The notes below the pieces were generated by a model. The model was not told the origin of the DNA and made no database searches. It saw nothing but the letters and a program-made list of their open reading frames with translations. DNA of 64,000 nt from Asanoa sp040654855 (GTDB lineage: Bacteria; Actinomycetota; Actinomycetes; Mycobacteriales; Micromonosporaceae), in the NCBI RefSeq assembly GCF_040654855.1, contig NZ_JBFAIU010000006.1, positions 1 to 64,000 of the forward strand, in the 5' to 3' direction. A program made the position numbers and the translations under genes. Every line of letters begins with the position of its first letter. Position 1 is the first letter of the stretch. Positions 33,772 through 41,917 of this stretch are shown one piece after another.

Positions 33772-34668
33772 ATGGCCGACCAGCCCGAGGACCCGCCCGC
33801 GCGGCGTGGTGCCGGCTCGGACGACCAGGATCAGCCGCTCGACCGGACAGCACCGTTCGACCCGATCCGCGACGACGACGAGCCGGCCACGGACGGCCGG
33901 ACCGACGACGCGGCCGCGGAGACCCAGCGGCTGCCGGACGATCCCGACCGCACCGCGCGGATCGAGCCCACCGCCGACGACCGCACCACGCAGATGTCGC
34001 CGGTCGACCGCGGGGTGCCACCCGAGGACGACCGCACCACCCGGATCCAGCAGTCGACACCGCGCAACGCGACGCCGCCGGAGGACCCGGCCTGGGCCGG
34101 TCGCGCCGGCGTGCCGGAGCGCGGCGGTCCGGGCGAGCCGCCCGACGACGGACCACCCGACGGCTACGAACCGGCCGCGCCCGGCGGCGGCTCCCGCTGG
34201 TGGATGCCGATCCTGATCGGCATCATCGCGCTGGTCCTGCTCGGCGTGCTCGCGTTCGGCCTCTGGCTGATCCTGCGCGGCGACGACACGCCGGCCTCGG
34301 AGCCGACCCGCACGACCCCGGCCGCGACCACGCCGGCCCCGACCACCGCGGCCCCGACAACGCCGGCGCCCACACCGACCGCGACCACACCGGCGGCGGT
34401 GACCGTGCCGATCCTCGAAGGGCTGACCGTCGAGGAGGCGACCCAGCGCCTCTCCGCGCTGGGCTTGTCGGCGCGACTGAACTACGTCGACTCCAACCGC
34501 CCGGCCGGCACGGTCGTCGGGTCAAACCCGGCACCCAACGCCCAGGTCCCGAGCGGCACGGCGGTCACCATGGACGTCTCGTCGGGCCCGCGCCCGACCA
34601 CGGAGCCACCGTCGCCGACGGTGAACCCGACCCTGACCTCTTCCCCGAGCATCCCGCCCGGTCCGTAA
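33772..34668 (+). CDS. Single-pass membrane protein with one PASTA domain
   Basis: 298 residues. Residues 1-140 are acidic and Thr-rich with repeats D-R-T-A-R-I, D-R-T-T-Q-M and D-R-T-T-R-I, then one membrane helix (about 144-166, I-L-I-G-I-I-A-L-V-L-L-G-V-L-A), a Thr/Pro linker, and one PASTA domain (V-P-I-L-E-G-L-T-V-E-E-A-T to V-T-M-D-V-S). PASTA domains bind peptidoglycan or muropeptides. The T-x-x-I repeats resemble phospho-Thr sites read by FHA domains, and pknB/fha genes lie 10 kb away. ATG at 33772 follows AAGGGA. Confidence 0.82.
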   Translation: MADQPEDPPARRGAGSDDQDQPLDRTAPFDPIRDDDEPATDGRTDDAAAETQRLPDDPDRTARIEPTADDRTTQMSPVDRGVPPEDDRTTRIQQSTPRNATPPEDPAWAGRAGVPERGGPGEPPDDGPPDGYEPAAPGGGSRWWMPILIGIIALVLLGVLAFGLWLILRGDDTPASEPTRTTPAATTPAPTTAAPTTPAPTPTATTPAAVTVPILEGLTVEEATQRLSALGLSARLNYVDSNRPAGTVVGSNPAPNAQVPSGTAVTMDVSSGPRPTTEPPSPTVNPTLTSSPSIPPGP

Positions 34669-35318
34669 CAGGTCCCGGTCCGATCGGCCCAGCCCAGGGT
34701 CGGATGGTGCGCGACCCGTCGGCGGTCGACCTGCTCGCTAGCCTGCGCGCCGCGGGCGCCAGCCCTGCCACAGGGACGTCGAACCTTGCGGCAGTATGCG
34801 CAGTTCGATTAGCAGCGCGGGCCACTCCTGGTCGCGCGCGGCCACTCCGCCGACCCACGATCGGGCCTGGCGCCACGACGCACATACACACCGGATACCG
34901 GGTCGAAAGCCACGACTGCGCGGATGTGGTGGGAGCGCTGCCTCGGGTGGTGGGACCACGACCGCGAGGATTCGTCGGCTCAGATGCCCGGGACTCGCTT
35001 GGAATGCCGACCGAGCGAGCCTGGCGGGAGCGTTGCCTCGCGCGCGTTGCCGGAGCGGTGCGGGATGGCCGCACTCGCTCGGGTCGCCGCGCCCTCGCGT
35101 AACCCTGGCACGAGCGCTGCCTCGGACGGCGGGAGTCGCTTGGGTCGCGAGGACAGCGCGCGTTGCCGGAAGCGGTGTGCAGGATGGCCGCACTTGCTCG
35201 GGTCGCCCCGCCCCCCGCGCGGATCGCACGAGCGTTCCCCGGACCGCGGGATTCGTCCGGGTCGCCACGACCGCGTGCCTCGCCGGACGGGCGCCCCGGA
35301 CGGCGAGACACCCCTGGG
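34669..35318. other. 650-nt gene-free stretch with decayed repeats
   Basis: No convincing coding sequence. CGCGCGTTGCCGGA-type segments at 35041-35097 and 35157-35217 are about 90% alike, 116 bp apart. Shorter elements recur: GAGCGCTGCCTCG-like near 34931, 35029 and 35111, and CTCGGGTCGCC-like near 35078, 35196 and 35254. This resembles, but does not match, the 30-bp array at 8.1-8.9 kb. Confidence 0.55.
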
Positions 35319-36116
35319 TTACCAGCCGCGGCGGCGGTTGAGGACTACCGCGATGCCGATCGCGGAGATAAGCATGCCGACGATTCCCGAGTAGATCAGC
35401 GGCTGGGCATAAGCGACCGGCTCTGGGTCGGTCGTCGCGCCGGCCGGCACACCCGCGCCCGGTGTCGCGGCCGTCGACGGACGGTCCGGGAACAGCTCGT
35501 CCAAACCCCTGGTGTCCGCCGGCGACGGCGTCGGTGTCCGGCGATGCCGCATCGTCGGCGACGGCGACGGCGATGCCGGCCGCGGCTGGGGCTCCGGCGC
35601 GACGGCGGTCGGTGGTGGCGGAGCGATGGTCGGTGGCGCCGGCACCATGGGCGGCACGGGTGCCGCACCGCCGGGCGGCACGGGCGCGGCACCGCCGGGC
35701 GCCTCCACGCCCGGCGCCGGCTCGGCCGGTGCGGGCTCGTCGCCGGGTCGGGGATCGTCGGGGGCCGGCTCGTCCGGCTCTTCAGGGTCGTACCACCCGC
35801 CTGGGTCGACCGGCTGCCTGACCAGCCCCGTCGCGGGCAGCCCGGGCACCGCGACCGGACGCAGCGGGTCCAGGTAGCGCCAGGCCGGCGACGGGAGCAG
35901 CGAGGTCACCGGCGGCGCCAGGCTCTCCACATCGGGCACGCCCGCGATGCCCGGCAGCGTGCCGGGCACGACCGGCTCCGCCGCGGCGCGGGCGGTGGCG
36001 AGCGCGACGCCAGGCAGAGCGGCGCCGGGCAAAACGACGCCGCCGATGATGAAAGCGGCGGCCGCGAGATGCACCTGGACACAGCGGATCAGCGGTCGCG
36101 CCGGTGGCTTGACCAT
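35319..36116 (-). CDS. Exported proline-rich surface protein with C-terminal membrane anchor
   Basis: 265 residues. Signal peptide to about residue 47 (L-A-A-A-A-F-I-I-G-G-V-V-L, then A-R-A-A-A), a region naming no domain, a long Pro/Ala/Gly/Glu-rich section, and a C-terminal hydrophobic helix S-G-I-V-G-M-L-I-S-A-I-G-I-A-V-V-L followed by N-R-R-R-G-W. The end has the shape of a sortase signal but no LPXTG or LAXTG motif precedes it. It may simply be membrane-anchored. Function unknown. Confidence 0.65.
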   Translation of the reverse strand: MVKPPARPLIRCVQVHLAAAAFIIGGVVLPGAALPGVALATARAAAEPVVPGTLPGIAGVPDVESLAPPVTSLLPSPAWRYLDPLRPVAVPGLPATGLVRQPVDPGGWYDPEEPDEPAPDDPRPGDEPAPAEPAPGVEAPGGAAPVPPGGAAPVPPMVPAPPTIAPPPPTAVAPEPQPRPASPSPSPTMRHRRTPTPSPADTRGLDELFPDRPSTAATPGAGVPAGATTDPEPVAYAQPLIYSGIVGMLISAIGIAVVLNRRRGW

Positions 36117-36224
36117 GTGTGACCCCCAGGAATAGGGGTCCTGGTCACGCCCGGGAAGAACTGTTCGGTGGGTATGTCCACTCTAGGCCCGCGCGGCTGC
36201 GCGCAGGCCCGGAACGCGAAAGCG

Positions 36225-36500
36225 TCAGCCCACCCGCGCCGGCACCGGCGCACCGATGCGGCGGGGCGCCGCGCGTAGGTCATTCGGCGAGCGCAGCTGC
36301 CGGAGGCCGTTGACCTGGACGAAGATCGAGCGCCGCTCGACCGCGTCGCCGGCCGCGTTGAGCTCGTAGCCGTCGAGCCAGACCCAGCCGTCGTACGTCG
36401 GCCAGTCGTGCACGCGGATCACGCGGAAGAGAAGCGGGTCGATGAACTGGACGCTCGCCGCGCGCGTCACGTGCAGCACGTCACCGGAGCGGGGAAGCAC
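36225..36500 (-). CDS. Small conserved hypothetical protein
   Basis: 91 residues from GTG at 36500 with AGGAG 5 nt upstream. Central strand-rich part with aromatic residues: F-I-D-P-L-L-F-R-V-I-R-V-H-D-W-P-T-Y-D-G-W-V-W-L-D-G-Y-E-L. No signal peptide or membrane helix. Divergent from the XRE/DUF397 unit across 329 nt. Function unknown; composition suggests a folded single-domain protein. Confidence 0.62.
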   Translation of the reverse strand: MLPRSGDVLHVTRAASVQFIDPLLFRVIRVHDWPTYDGWVWLDGYELNAAGDAVERRSIFVQVNGLRQLRSPNDLRAAPRRIGAPVPARVG

Positions 36501-36829
36501 ATCTACTCCTGTTCCGAAGCCGAATGATCGGGAGGACTCAGAAAAGGACCGCCGGGGCAGAGCTGATCTTTCAGAAACGCTGAGTAACCCGCGGCATACG
36601 TAGAGAGTGCACCAACAACATGATCAATGCAAGTTGCACTTTGGTAGTGCTTTCGTGGCCTCTTGCGGCCGCAATGGTCCTTGATGTCCGACCGATCAGC
36701 GCGTCAGACTGAGGTTGCATCACTCAGCGACCGTCGCAATCGCGCAACTCGCCGCGTTCGTCCGATTTGGTCCGTTCCTGCGGCGGGTGCGGACGCTACC
36801 CAAATCCGCACCTGTCCGGAGGTGACCCG
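36501..36829. promoter_or_regulatory. AT-richer intergenic region with inverted repeat upstream of the XRE gene
   Basis: This 329-nt interval is less GC-rich than its surroundings. TGCAA-G-TTGCA (36628-36638) is a perfect 5-1-5 inverted repeat, with further gtgca and agtgc half-sites flanking it (near 36607 and 36646). It could hold the operator of the XRE regulator or of the divergent small gene. No RNA gene is seen. Confidence 0.4.
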
Positions 36830-37711
36830 GTGACCGAACGCCGGAGCCCGACCATCCGCCGCCGGCGGCTAGGCGCCGAGCTACGTCGCCGCCGCGAGGC
36901 GGCGGGCGTCACCATCGACGGGGTCGCTGACCGGCTGGAATGTTCCGCGTCGAAGATCTCGCGGATCGAGACCGGCCACACGTCGGCGACCCCGCGCGAT
37001 GTCCGGGACATGCTGGCCATCTATGGCATCACCGGCCCGGAATGCGAAGAGCTGGTGCAGATCGCCCGTGAGGCGAGACAGAAAGGCTGGTGGCATCCGT
37101 ACGGCGCGGTGCTCGCCGGCGCCTATGTCGGCCTCGAGGCCGCCGCCCATTCGATCCGCGCGTACGAACACCAGGTCGTGCCCGGCCTCCTGCAGACCGA
37201 GGACTATGCCAAGGCGATGATCCGCGCTGCGCGACCCGACTTCACGGCAGATGATGTAGACCGTCGGGTGAGTGTCCGTCGCGCACGTCAGTCGTTATTG
37301 AACGAGGACGACCCGATCGACCTGTGGTTCGTTCTGGATGAGGCTGTGGTGAGCCGGCCTGTAGGCGGTGACGCCGTCATGCGGGCCCAACTCGAAAGGC
37401 TTGTGAAGGCGGCAGAGTTTCCAAATGTGACCTTGCAGATCCTGCCGTTCGAGGCAGGTGCTCACGCCGGCATGGACGGCACGTTCGCCATTCTGGAGTT
37501 CCCCGAGCCGAGTGACCCCGAGGTGGTCTACGCGGAGAACGCCACCGGGGGCCTCTTCATCGAGAAGAGCGACGAGTTGCGGAAGTACGTCTTCATCTTC
37601 GACCACATCCGTGCGGCCGCACTCCGCCCCGAGGAGTCGGTCGCCTACATCGAAAAGCTAGCTAAGGAGCCACTGTGGAAGGCGAGACCAAGGGGTTTGC
37701 TGTCGACCTGA
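36830..37711 (+). CDS. XRE regulator with DUF5753 ligand domain
   Basis: 293 residues from GTG at 36830 with GGAGGTGA upstream. N-terminal helix-turn-helix (R-R-R-E-A-A-G-V-T-I-D-G-V-A-D-R-L-E with C-S-A-S-K-I-S-R-I-E-T-G), then the DUF5753 portion with Y-E-H-Q-V-V-P-G-L-L-Q-T-E-D-Y and L-P-F-E-A-G-A-H. This is the WhiJ/Scr1-type architecture that pairs with small DUF397 proteins in sporulating actinomycetes, affecting development or secondary metabolism. It contains a TTA leucine codon (residue 156). The DUF397 gene overlaps its 3' end by 37 nt. Confidence 0.92.
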   Translation: MTERRSPTIRRRRLGAELRRRREAAGVTIDGVADRLECSASKISRIETGHTSATPRDVRDMLAIYGITGPECEELVQIAREARQKGWWHPYGAVLAGAYVGLEAAAHSIRAYEHQVVPGLLQTEDYAKAMIRAARPDFTADDVDRRVSVRRARQSLLNEDDPIDLWFVLDEAVVSRPVGGDAVMRAQLERLVKAAEFPNVTLQILPFEAGAHAGMDGTFAILEFPEPSDPEVVYAENATGGLFIEKSDELRKYVFIFDHIRAAALRPEESVAYIEKLAKEPLWKARPRGLLST

Positions 37712-37899
37712 CCGGCGCGGTCTGGCAGAAGAGCACGCGTAGCGGGCCCAACTGCGACAACTGCGTCGAGGTCGCCTTCGTGCCCGGTGCCGTAGCCGTG
37801 CGGGATTCGAAGAACCCGACCGGCCCGGCGTTGCTGTTCACCATCGACGAGTGGGACGCCTTCGTCGGCGGTGCCAAGGACGGCGAGTTCGACCTGTAA
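37675..37899 (+). CDS. DUF397 domain protein
   Basis: 74 residues: W-Q-K-S-T-R-S-G, C-D-N-C-V-E-V-A, V-A-V-R-D-S-K and F-T-I-D-E-W-D-A-F are the four conserved blocks of DUF397. It starts with GTG inside the XRE gene and is translationally coupled. In studied systems the DUF397 partner modulates or antagonises the XRE protein; direct action is inferred here. Confidence 0.93.
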   Translation: MEGETKGFAVDLTGAVWQKSTRSGPNCDNCVEVAFVPGAVAVRDSKNPTGPALLFTIDEWDAFVGGAKDGEFDL

Positions 37900-38073
37900 G
37901 TCAGTACGAAAAAGCCCCGATTCGACCTGCGCCAGGCGCTCTCCAGCCCCGGAGGGCGCCTGGTTCGTTACAGGGAACCCGGCACCGTCGTTGTACCAGA
38001 AGACACGGCAGACGCCAGGTCAACCCGCCGAGCGGGTTAATCCGAACGAGCAGGCAGGCGACAAGGAATGACC

Positions 38074-38466
38074 ATGCCCGACAATCTCGGAAACGGTTCG
38101 GCGACGCAGGAGCGCTTCACCGGCCCGTACCGCAAGACCCGGCGCGAAGCCTCCCTGACCATCGAGGCGCCGGCGGAGCGTGAGCCCGAGCGGGTCGTCC
38201 GCCAGGGCCTGCCGTCGGACCTCAGTGCCGGCAACGGCGCGGGGGAGCGGCCGGCGCTGCCGTCCCTCGAGCCGGTCTACCCGGTGCAGTGGGCCAACCC
38301 GGAGCAGGAGGCCCTGATCGCGGATCACCCGCTGCTCCGCGGCCTGCTGCTGGAGCTGCCGCCGAAGGGGAGCATCCCCACCGCCGGCTGGCTGGACCGC
38401 TGGTTCGAGGCCGCGCGCTCCATCCTGGAGCTGCTATACCTGCAGGACGCCAACCGGCCGCGCTAG
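38074..38466 (+). CDS. Hypothetical protein downstream of XRE/DUF397
   Basis: 130 residues from ATG at 38074, six bases after AAGGA. N-terminal 70 residues look disordered and charged; the last 60 form helices (A-L-I-A-D-H-P-L-L-R-G-L-L-L-E-L-P, W-L-D-R-W-F-E-A-A-R-S-I-L-E-L-L-Y). No family recognised. Its 3' end overlaps the convergent membrane gene by 33 nt. It may be a third member of the XRE unit. Confidence 0.55.
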   Translation: MPDNLGNGSATQERFTGPYRKTRREASLTIEAPAEREPERVVRQGLPSDLSAGNGAGERPALPSLEPVYPVQWANPEQEALIADHPLLRGLLLELPPKGSIPTAGWLDRWFEAARSILELLYLQDANRPR

Positions 38467-39033
38467 GCGGAGGCGTTCCGGCTGGGCCACGGCACCCTCG
38501 GCGAGACGGCTGTGCCGCAGCGCGTCGCGCACACCGATGCCGGTGACCATCAGCCCGGCCGCCGTGAGCACCACACCGAGCACCGCGGGCACGGTCAGCG
38601 CGACCAGGCCGGCGGCGGCCAGCACGGCCGCCACCCCGGCCAGCGCGGTGACCTGGATCGGCAGGGCGAGCAACGGATGCGCGGCCGCGGCGCGCAGACC
38701 GGGCGGCGCGGGAGTGTGCGGCGCCGTCGCGAAGGCGGCGGCTCCGCGCCGCACCCGGCCCAGCCGGCGCGCCGAGACCGCGGCCACCGCCAGGGCCGGC
38801 ACCCACAGCGGCAGCACCGCGGGCATGAGGTCGTCGTAACCGGCCAGTCCCGCGAGGCCGATCGCGGCCAGGACCACGAGCAGACCCACCACCAACAGTT
38901 GGAGCCGTGCCGCGCGGCGGCGCAGCTGTGCGGCGGTGGTGGCGCGCGGCAGTAGGTCGACGAGCCCGGCCGCGGCGAGCGCGGCGGCGGCGATGGCGGC
39001 GGTCAGTGCCAGATCGGTCCCCATGGGATACAT
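38434..39033 (-). CDS. Small polytopic membrane protein
   Basis: 199 residues with five hydrophobic segments (for example L-L-V-V-G-L-L-V-V-L-A-A-I-G-L-A-G, V-L-P-L-W-V-P-A-L-A-V-A-A-V, V-T-A-L-A-G-V-A-A-V-L-A-A-A-G-L-V-A-L) and short Arg-rich loops. No family is recognised. ATG at 39033 is used; 39024 is an alternative. The start codon abuts an 18-bp palindrome that could control it. Confidence 0.6.
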   Translation of the reverse strand: MYPMGTDLALTAAIAAAALAAAGLVDLLPRATTAAQLRRRAARLQLLVVGLLVVLAAIGLAGLAGYDDLMPAVLPLWVPALAVAAVSARRLGRVRRGAAAFATAPHTPAPPGLRAAAAHPLLALPIQVTALAGVAAVLAAAGLVALTVPAVLGVVLTAAGLMVTGIGVRDALRHSRLAEGAVAQPERLRLARPVGVLQV

Positions 39034-39050
39034 GGTTCGCCGGCGAACCA
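39033..39050. promoter_or_regulatory. 18-bp perfect palindrome at the start of the membrane gene
   Basis: TGGTTCGCCGGCGAACCA reads the same on both strands. It lies directly in front of, and touching, the ATG at 39033 on the minus strand, and about 190 nt before the protease ATG. Such length suggests an operator or a translation-blocking hairpin. Confidence 0.5.
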
Positions 39051-39239
39051 CCCCAGCACATCCGGGCCGCCCCCGGTCACACCCGCATAGGTCACCCGTA
39101 GGGGGCAGGCGGGTGATATAGAAAATTCGACATCTATTCACATCTCCCCACGCGGCATAGCCTCACCCAAAGATCGGTGGACGCCGATATCCCGTCACGA
39201 ACGGGACGGCGGGTCCACCGATCGGAGGGGAGGAGGGAG

Positions 39240-41114
39240 ATGAAGCTCCCACGAAAGTCCATCCTGGTCGGTGTCGCCGCGCTGACCGCGTTCGCGTTCG
39301 CCGCACCCGCGGCGGCAGCCGAACCGTCCGGGACCGTCCTGAGCGCCGGCGGCGAGACCGCCGTCGCCGACAGCTACATCGTCGTCTTCAAGGACAGCGC
39401 GGTCGCCCGGTCCGCGGTCGACGGCAGCGCGACGACGCTGGCCGGCCGGCACGGCGGCAAGGTGGTCCGCACCTACCGCACCGCGCTGCGCGGGTTCGAG
39501 CTGCGGGCCACCGCCGCGCAGGCGGCCCGGATCGCGGCGCACCCGAACGTCGCGTACGTCGAGCAGAACCACACCGTGCACGCGCTCGGCACGCAGACCA
39601 ACCCGCCGTCCTGGGGGTTGGACCGCATCGACCAGCGCAACCTGCCGCTCAACCAGTCGTACACGTACCCGAACACGGCCCCTAACGTGCACGCGTACAT
39701 CGTCGACACCGGGATCCGGACCACCCACCAGGACTTCGGTGGGCGGGCGACCAGCGGCTTCGACGCCGTCGACGGCGGCGCGGCGGACGACTGCAACGGG
39801 CACGGCACGCACGTTGCCGGAACGGTCGGCGGCAACGCGTACGGCGTGGCCAAGGGCGTGCAACTCGTCGCGGTCCGGGTGCTCAACTGCCAGGGCAGCG
39901 GCACCAACGCTCAGGTGATCGGCGGCATCGACTGGGTGACCGCCAACGCGATCAAGCCGGCCGTGGCCAACATGAGCCTCGGCGGCGGCGCCAACACCGC
40001 GATCGACAACGCGGTGAACAACGCCATCAACTCCGGCGTCACGTTCGCCATCGCGGCGGGCAACGGCAACATCCTCGGGCAGCGGCAGAACGCCTGCAAC
40101 TACTCGCCGGCCCGGGTGCCCAACGCGATCACCGTCGGCGCCACCCAGAACAACGACGCCGCGGCCTCGTTCTCGAACTTCGGCACCTGCGTCGACATCC
40201 TGGGCCCGGGCGTCAACATCACCTCGGCCTGGTACAGCAGCAACACCGCGACCAACACCATCAGCGGCACGTCGATGGCGACGCCGCACGTGGCCGGCGT
40301 GGCCGCGCTGGTGCTCTCGGCCAACCCGGGCTGGAGCAACCAGCAGGTCCGCGACTACCTGGTCAACAACGCGACGCCGAACGTCGTGACCAACCCTGGC
40401 ACCGGGACCCCGAACCGGCTGCTCTTCGTGGTCAACGACGGCACACCGCCGGCGAACGACTTCGCCGTATCGGTCTCGCCGGCCAGCGGTTCCGTCACCG
40501 CGGGCTCGGCCGCGACGGCCAGCGTCAGCACCAGCACCACGTCCGGGTCGGCCCAGTCGGTGTCACTGACCGCGAGCGGACTGCCGTCCGGTGCGACGGC
40601 CAGCTTCAGCCCGGCGACCGTCACGTCGGGCGGCTCGTCGACGATGACGATCAGCACGTCGGCGTCGACCCCGTCCGGGACCTACGCGGTGAGCGTCAAC
40701 GGGACCGGCGCGTCCGGCACCCGCTCGGCCACCTACTCGTTGACCGTCACCGGCGGCACGGGCGGCGGCTGCGCGGGCACCAACGGGACCGACGTCGCCA
40801 TTCCGGACAACAACACCAACATCGCCAGCACGATCGCGATCGCGGGCTGCGGGCGCGCGCCGTCGAGCTCGTCGACCGTGGCCGTCAACATCGTGCACAC
40901 GTACCGCGGCGACCTGGTCATCGACCTCGTCGCGCCGGACGGCACCGCCTTCCGGCTCAAGAACAGCAGCGCCCTCGACAGCGCCGACAACGTCAACGCG
41001 ACCTACACGGTCAACCTGTCGGGCGAGTCGGCCAACGGCAACTGGCAGCTCCGGGTCCGGGACGTCTACAGCACGGACACGGGCTACATCAACACGTGGA
41101 GCCTGACCCTCTAG
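39240..41114 (+). CDS. Secreted subtilisin-type S8 serine protease with I9 propeptide and P-domain
   Basis: 624 residues from ATG at 39240 (GGAGGGAG upstream). Signal peptide 1-27 ending A-A-A-A; inhibitor I9 propeptide about 42-112; S8 domain with catalytic D156 (Y-I-V-D-T-G), H188 (N-G-H-G-T-H-V-A-G) and S345 (G-T-S-M-A-T-P-H-V-A-G). After residue 405 come a Ser/Thr-rich Ig-like domain and a C-terminal P-domain (T-Y-R-G-D-L-V-I-D-L-V-A-P-D-G-T). Layout matches secreted extracellular proteases of actinomycetes. It ends head-on in CTAG with the glycosyltransferase gene. Confidence 0.95.
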   Translation: MKLPRKSILVGVAALTAFAFAAPAAAAEPSGTVLSAGGETAVADSYIVVFKDSAVARSAVDGSATTLAGRHGGKVVRTYRTALRGFELRATAAQAARIAAHPNVAYVEQNHTVHALGTQTNPPSWGLDRIDQRNLPLNQSYTYPNTAPNVHAYIVDTGIRTTHQDFGGRATSGFDAVDGGAADDCNGHGTHVAGTVGGNAYGVAKGVQLVAVRVLNCQGSGTNAQVIGGIDWVTANAIKPAVANMSLGGGANTAIDNAVNNAINSGVTFAIAAGNGNILGQRQNACNYSPARVPNAITVGATQNNDAAASFSNFGTCVDILGPGVNITSAWYSSNTATNTISGTSMATPHVAGVAALVLSANPGWSNQQVRDYLVNNATPNVVTNPGTGTPNRLLFVVNDGTPPANDFAVSVSPASGSVTAGSAATASVSTSTTSGSAQSVSLTASGLPSGATASFSPATVTSGGSSTMTISTSASTPSGTYAVSVNGTGASGTRSATYSLTVTGGTGGGCAGTNGTDVAIPDNNTNIASTIAIAGCGRAPSSSSTVAVNIVHTYRGDLVIDLVAPDGTAFRLKNSSALDSADNVNATYTVNLSGESANGNWQLRVRDVYSTDTGYINTWSLTL

Positions 41115-41917
41115 ACCGGGAACTCGGTGAGCGGCTCCGTCGCCGGTGGCGGCGGGGCCGCTTTCCACATCCCCGTGCGCTGCGCGAGCAGGCGCGACGC
41201 GTAGGCGGGATTCAGGATCACGTAGCGGCGCCACAGCCTGCGCGGTTCCAGCCCGAGCCGCCAGAGCCACTCCAGGCCGCGCTTCTGCATCCACGACGGC
41301 GGCTTGCGGAGCAGCCCGGCGTGGTAGTCGAAGGCGGCGCCGACGGCCAGTTGGGGCATGTCGAGCAACGGGCGCATGGCGTACGCGAAAATCTCCTGCC
41401 GTGGGCAGCCGAGCCCGACCAGCACCACGCGGGCGCCGGAGGCCCGGATCCGGTCGGCGATCTCCACAGCCTCGCCGGGCCGGGCGGTGCGGAACTTCGA
41501 CGACTCCCAGCCGGCGAACTTGAGGGCCGGGAACATCTTCTCCAGCGCCGGCACGAGCCGGCCGAGCGTCTCGTCGGTCGAGCCGTAGAGATAGACCGGC
41601 AGGCCCTCGTCCGCGCACCGGGCCAGCACCCGCAGGGTCAGCGTCGGGCCGTAGACCCGGTCGGTGAGCGCGGTGCCGTGCAGCAGGTTGAGCCCCCAGC
41701 GCACGGGCTGCCCGTCGGGGGTGACCAGGTCGAACGAGTTGAGCCGGGCGTTGTGCGGCGGGTCGAGCACGCCGGTCATGACCCCGTGCACGGCCAGCGC
41801 GGTCAGCGCGAGCGGCCGGCGTTCGTGTGCCGCCTCGATCACGCGGGCGGTCGCGGTCTCGTAGTCGACGGCGTCGACCAGGACGCCGAGGACGCTGTGC
41901 CGGCCCTTGTCGATCAC
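41111..41917 (-). CDS. WecG/TagA/CpsF family glycosyltransferase
   Basis: 268 residues from GTG at 41917. Family text: L-V-T-P-D-G-Q-P-V-R-W-G, R-V-Y-G-P-T-L-T-L, G-L-P-V-Y-L-Y-G-S, V-L-V-G-L-G-C-P-R-Q-E, and V-G-A-A-F-D-Y-H-A-G with R-K-P-P-S-W-M-Q-K-R-G-L-E-W. These enzymes add ManNAc or a related sugar to a lipid-linked intermediate in wall-polymer synthesis at the membrane. Overlap of 4 nt with the epimerase gene upstream indicates a two-gene unit making and transferring an envelope sugar. Confidence 0.92.
   Translation of the reverse strand: MIDKGRHSVLGVLVDAVDYETATARVIEAAHERRPLALTALAVHGVMTGVLDPPHNARLNSFDLVTPDGQPVRWGLNLLHGTALTDRVYGPTLTLRVLARCADEGLPVYLYGSTDETLGRLVPALEKMFPALKFAGWESSKFRTARPGEAVEIADRIRASGARVVLVGLGCPRQEIFAYAMRPLLDMPQLAVGAAFDYHAGLLRKPPSWMQKRGLEWLWRLGLEPRRLWRRYVILNPAYASRLLAQRTGMWKAAPPPPATEPLTEFPV

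Noticed and set aside
36830..37711. bldA control of the XRE regulator by its TTA codon
   Set aside because: TTA also occurs in pknA and fhaB, so it does not single out developmental genes here.
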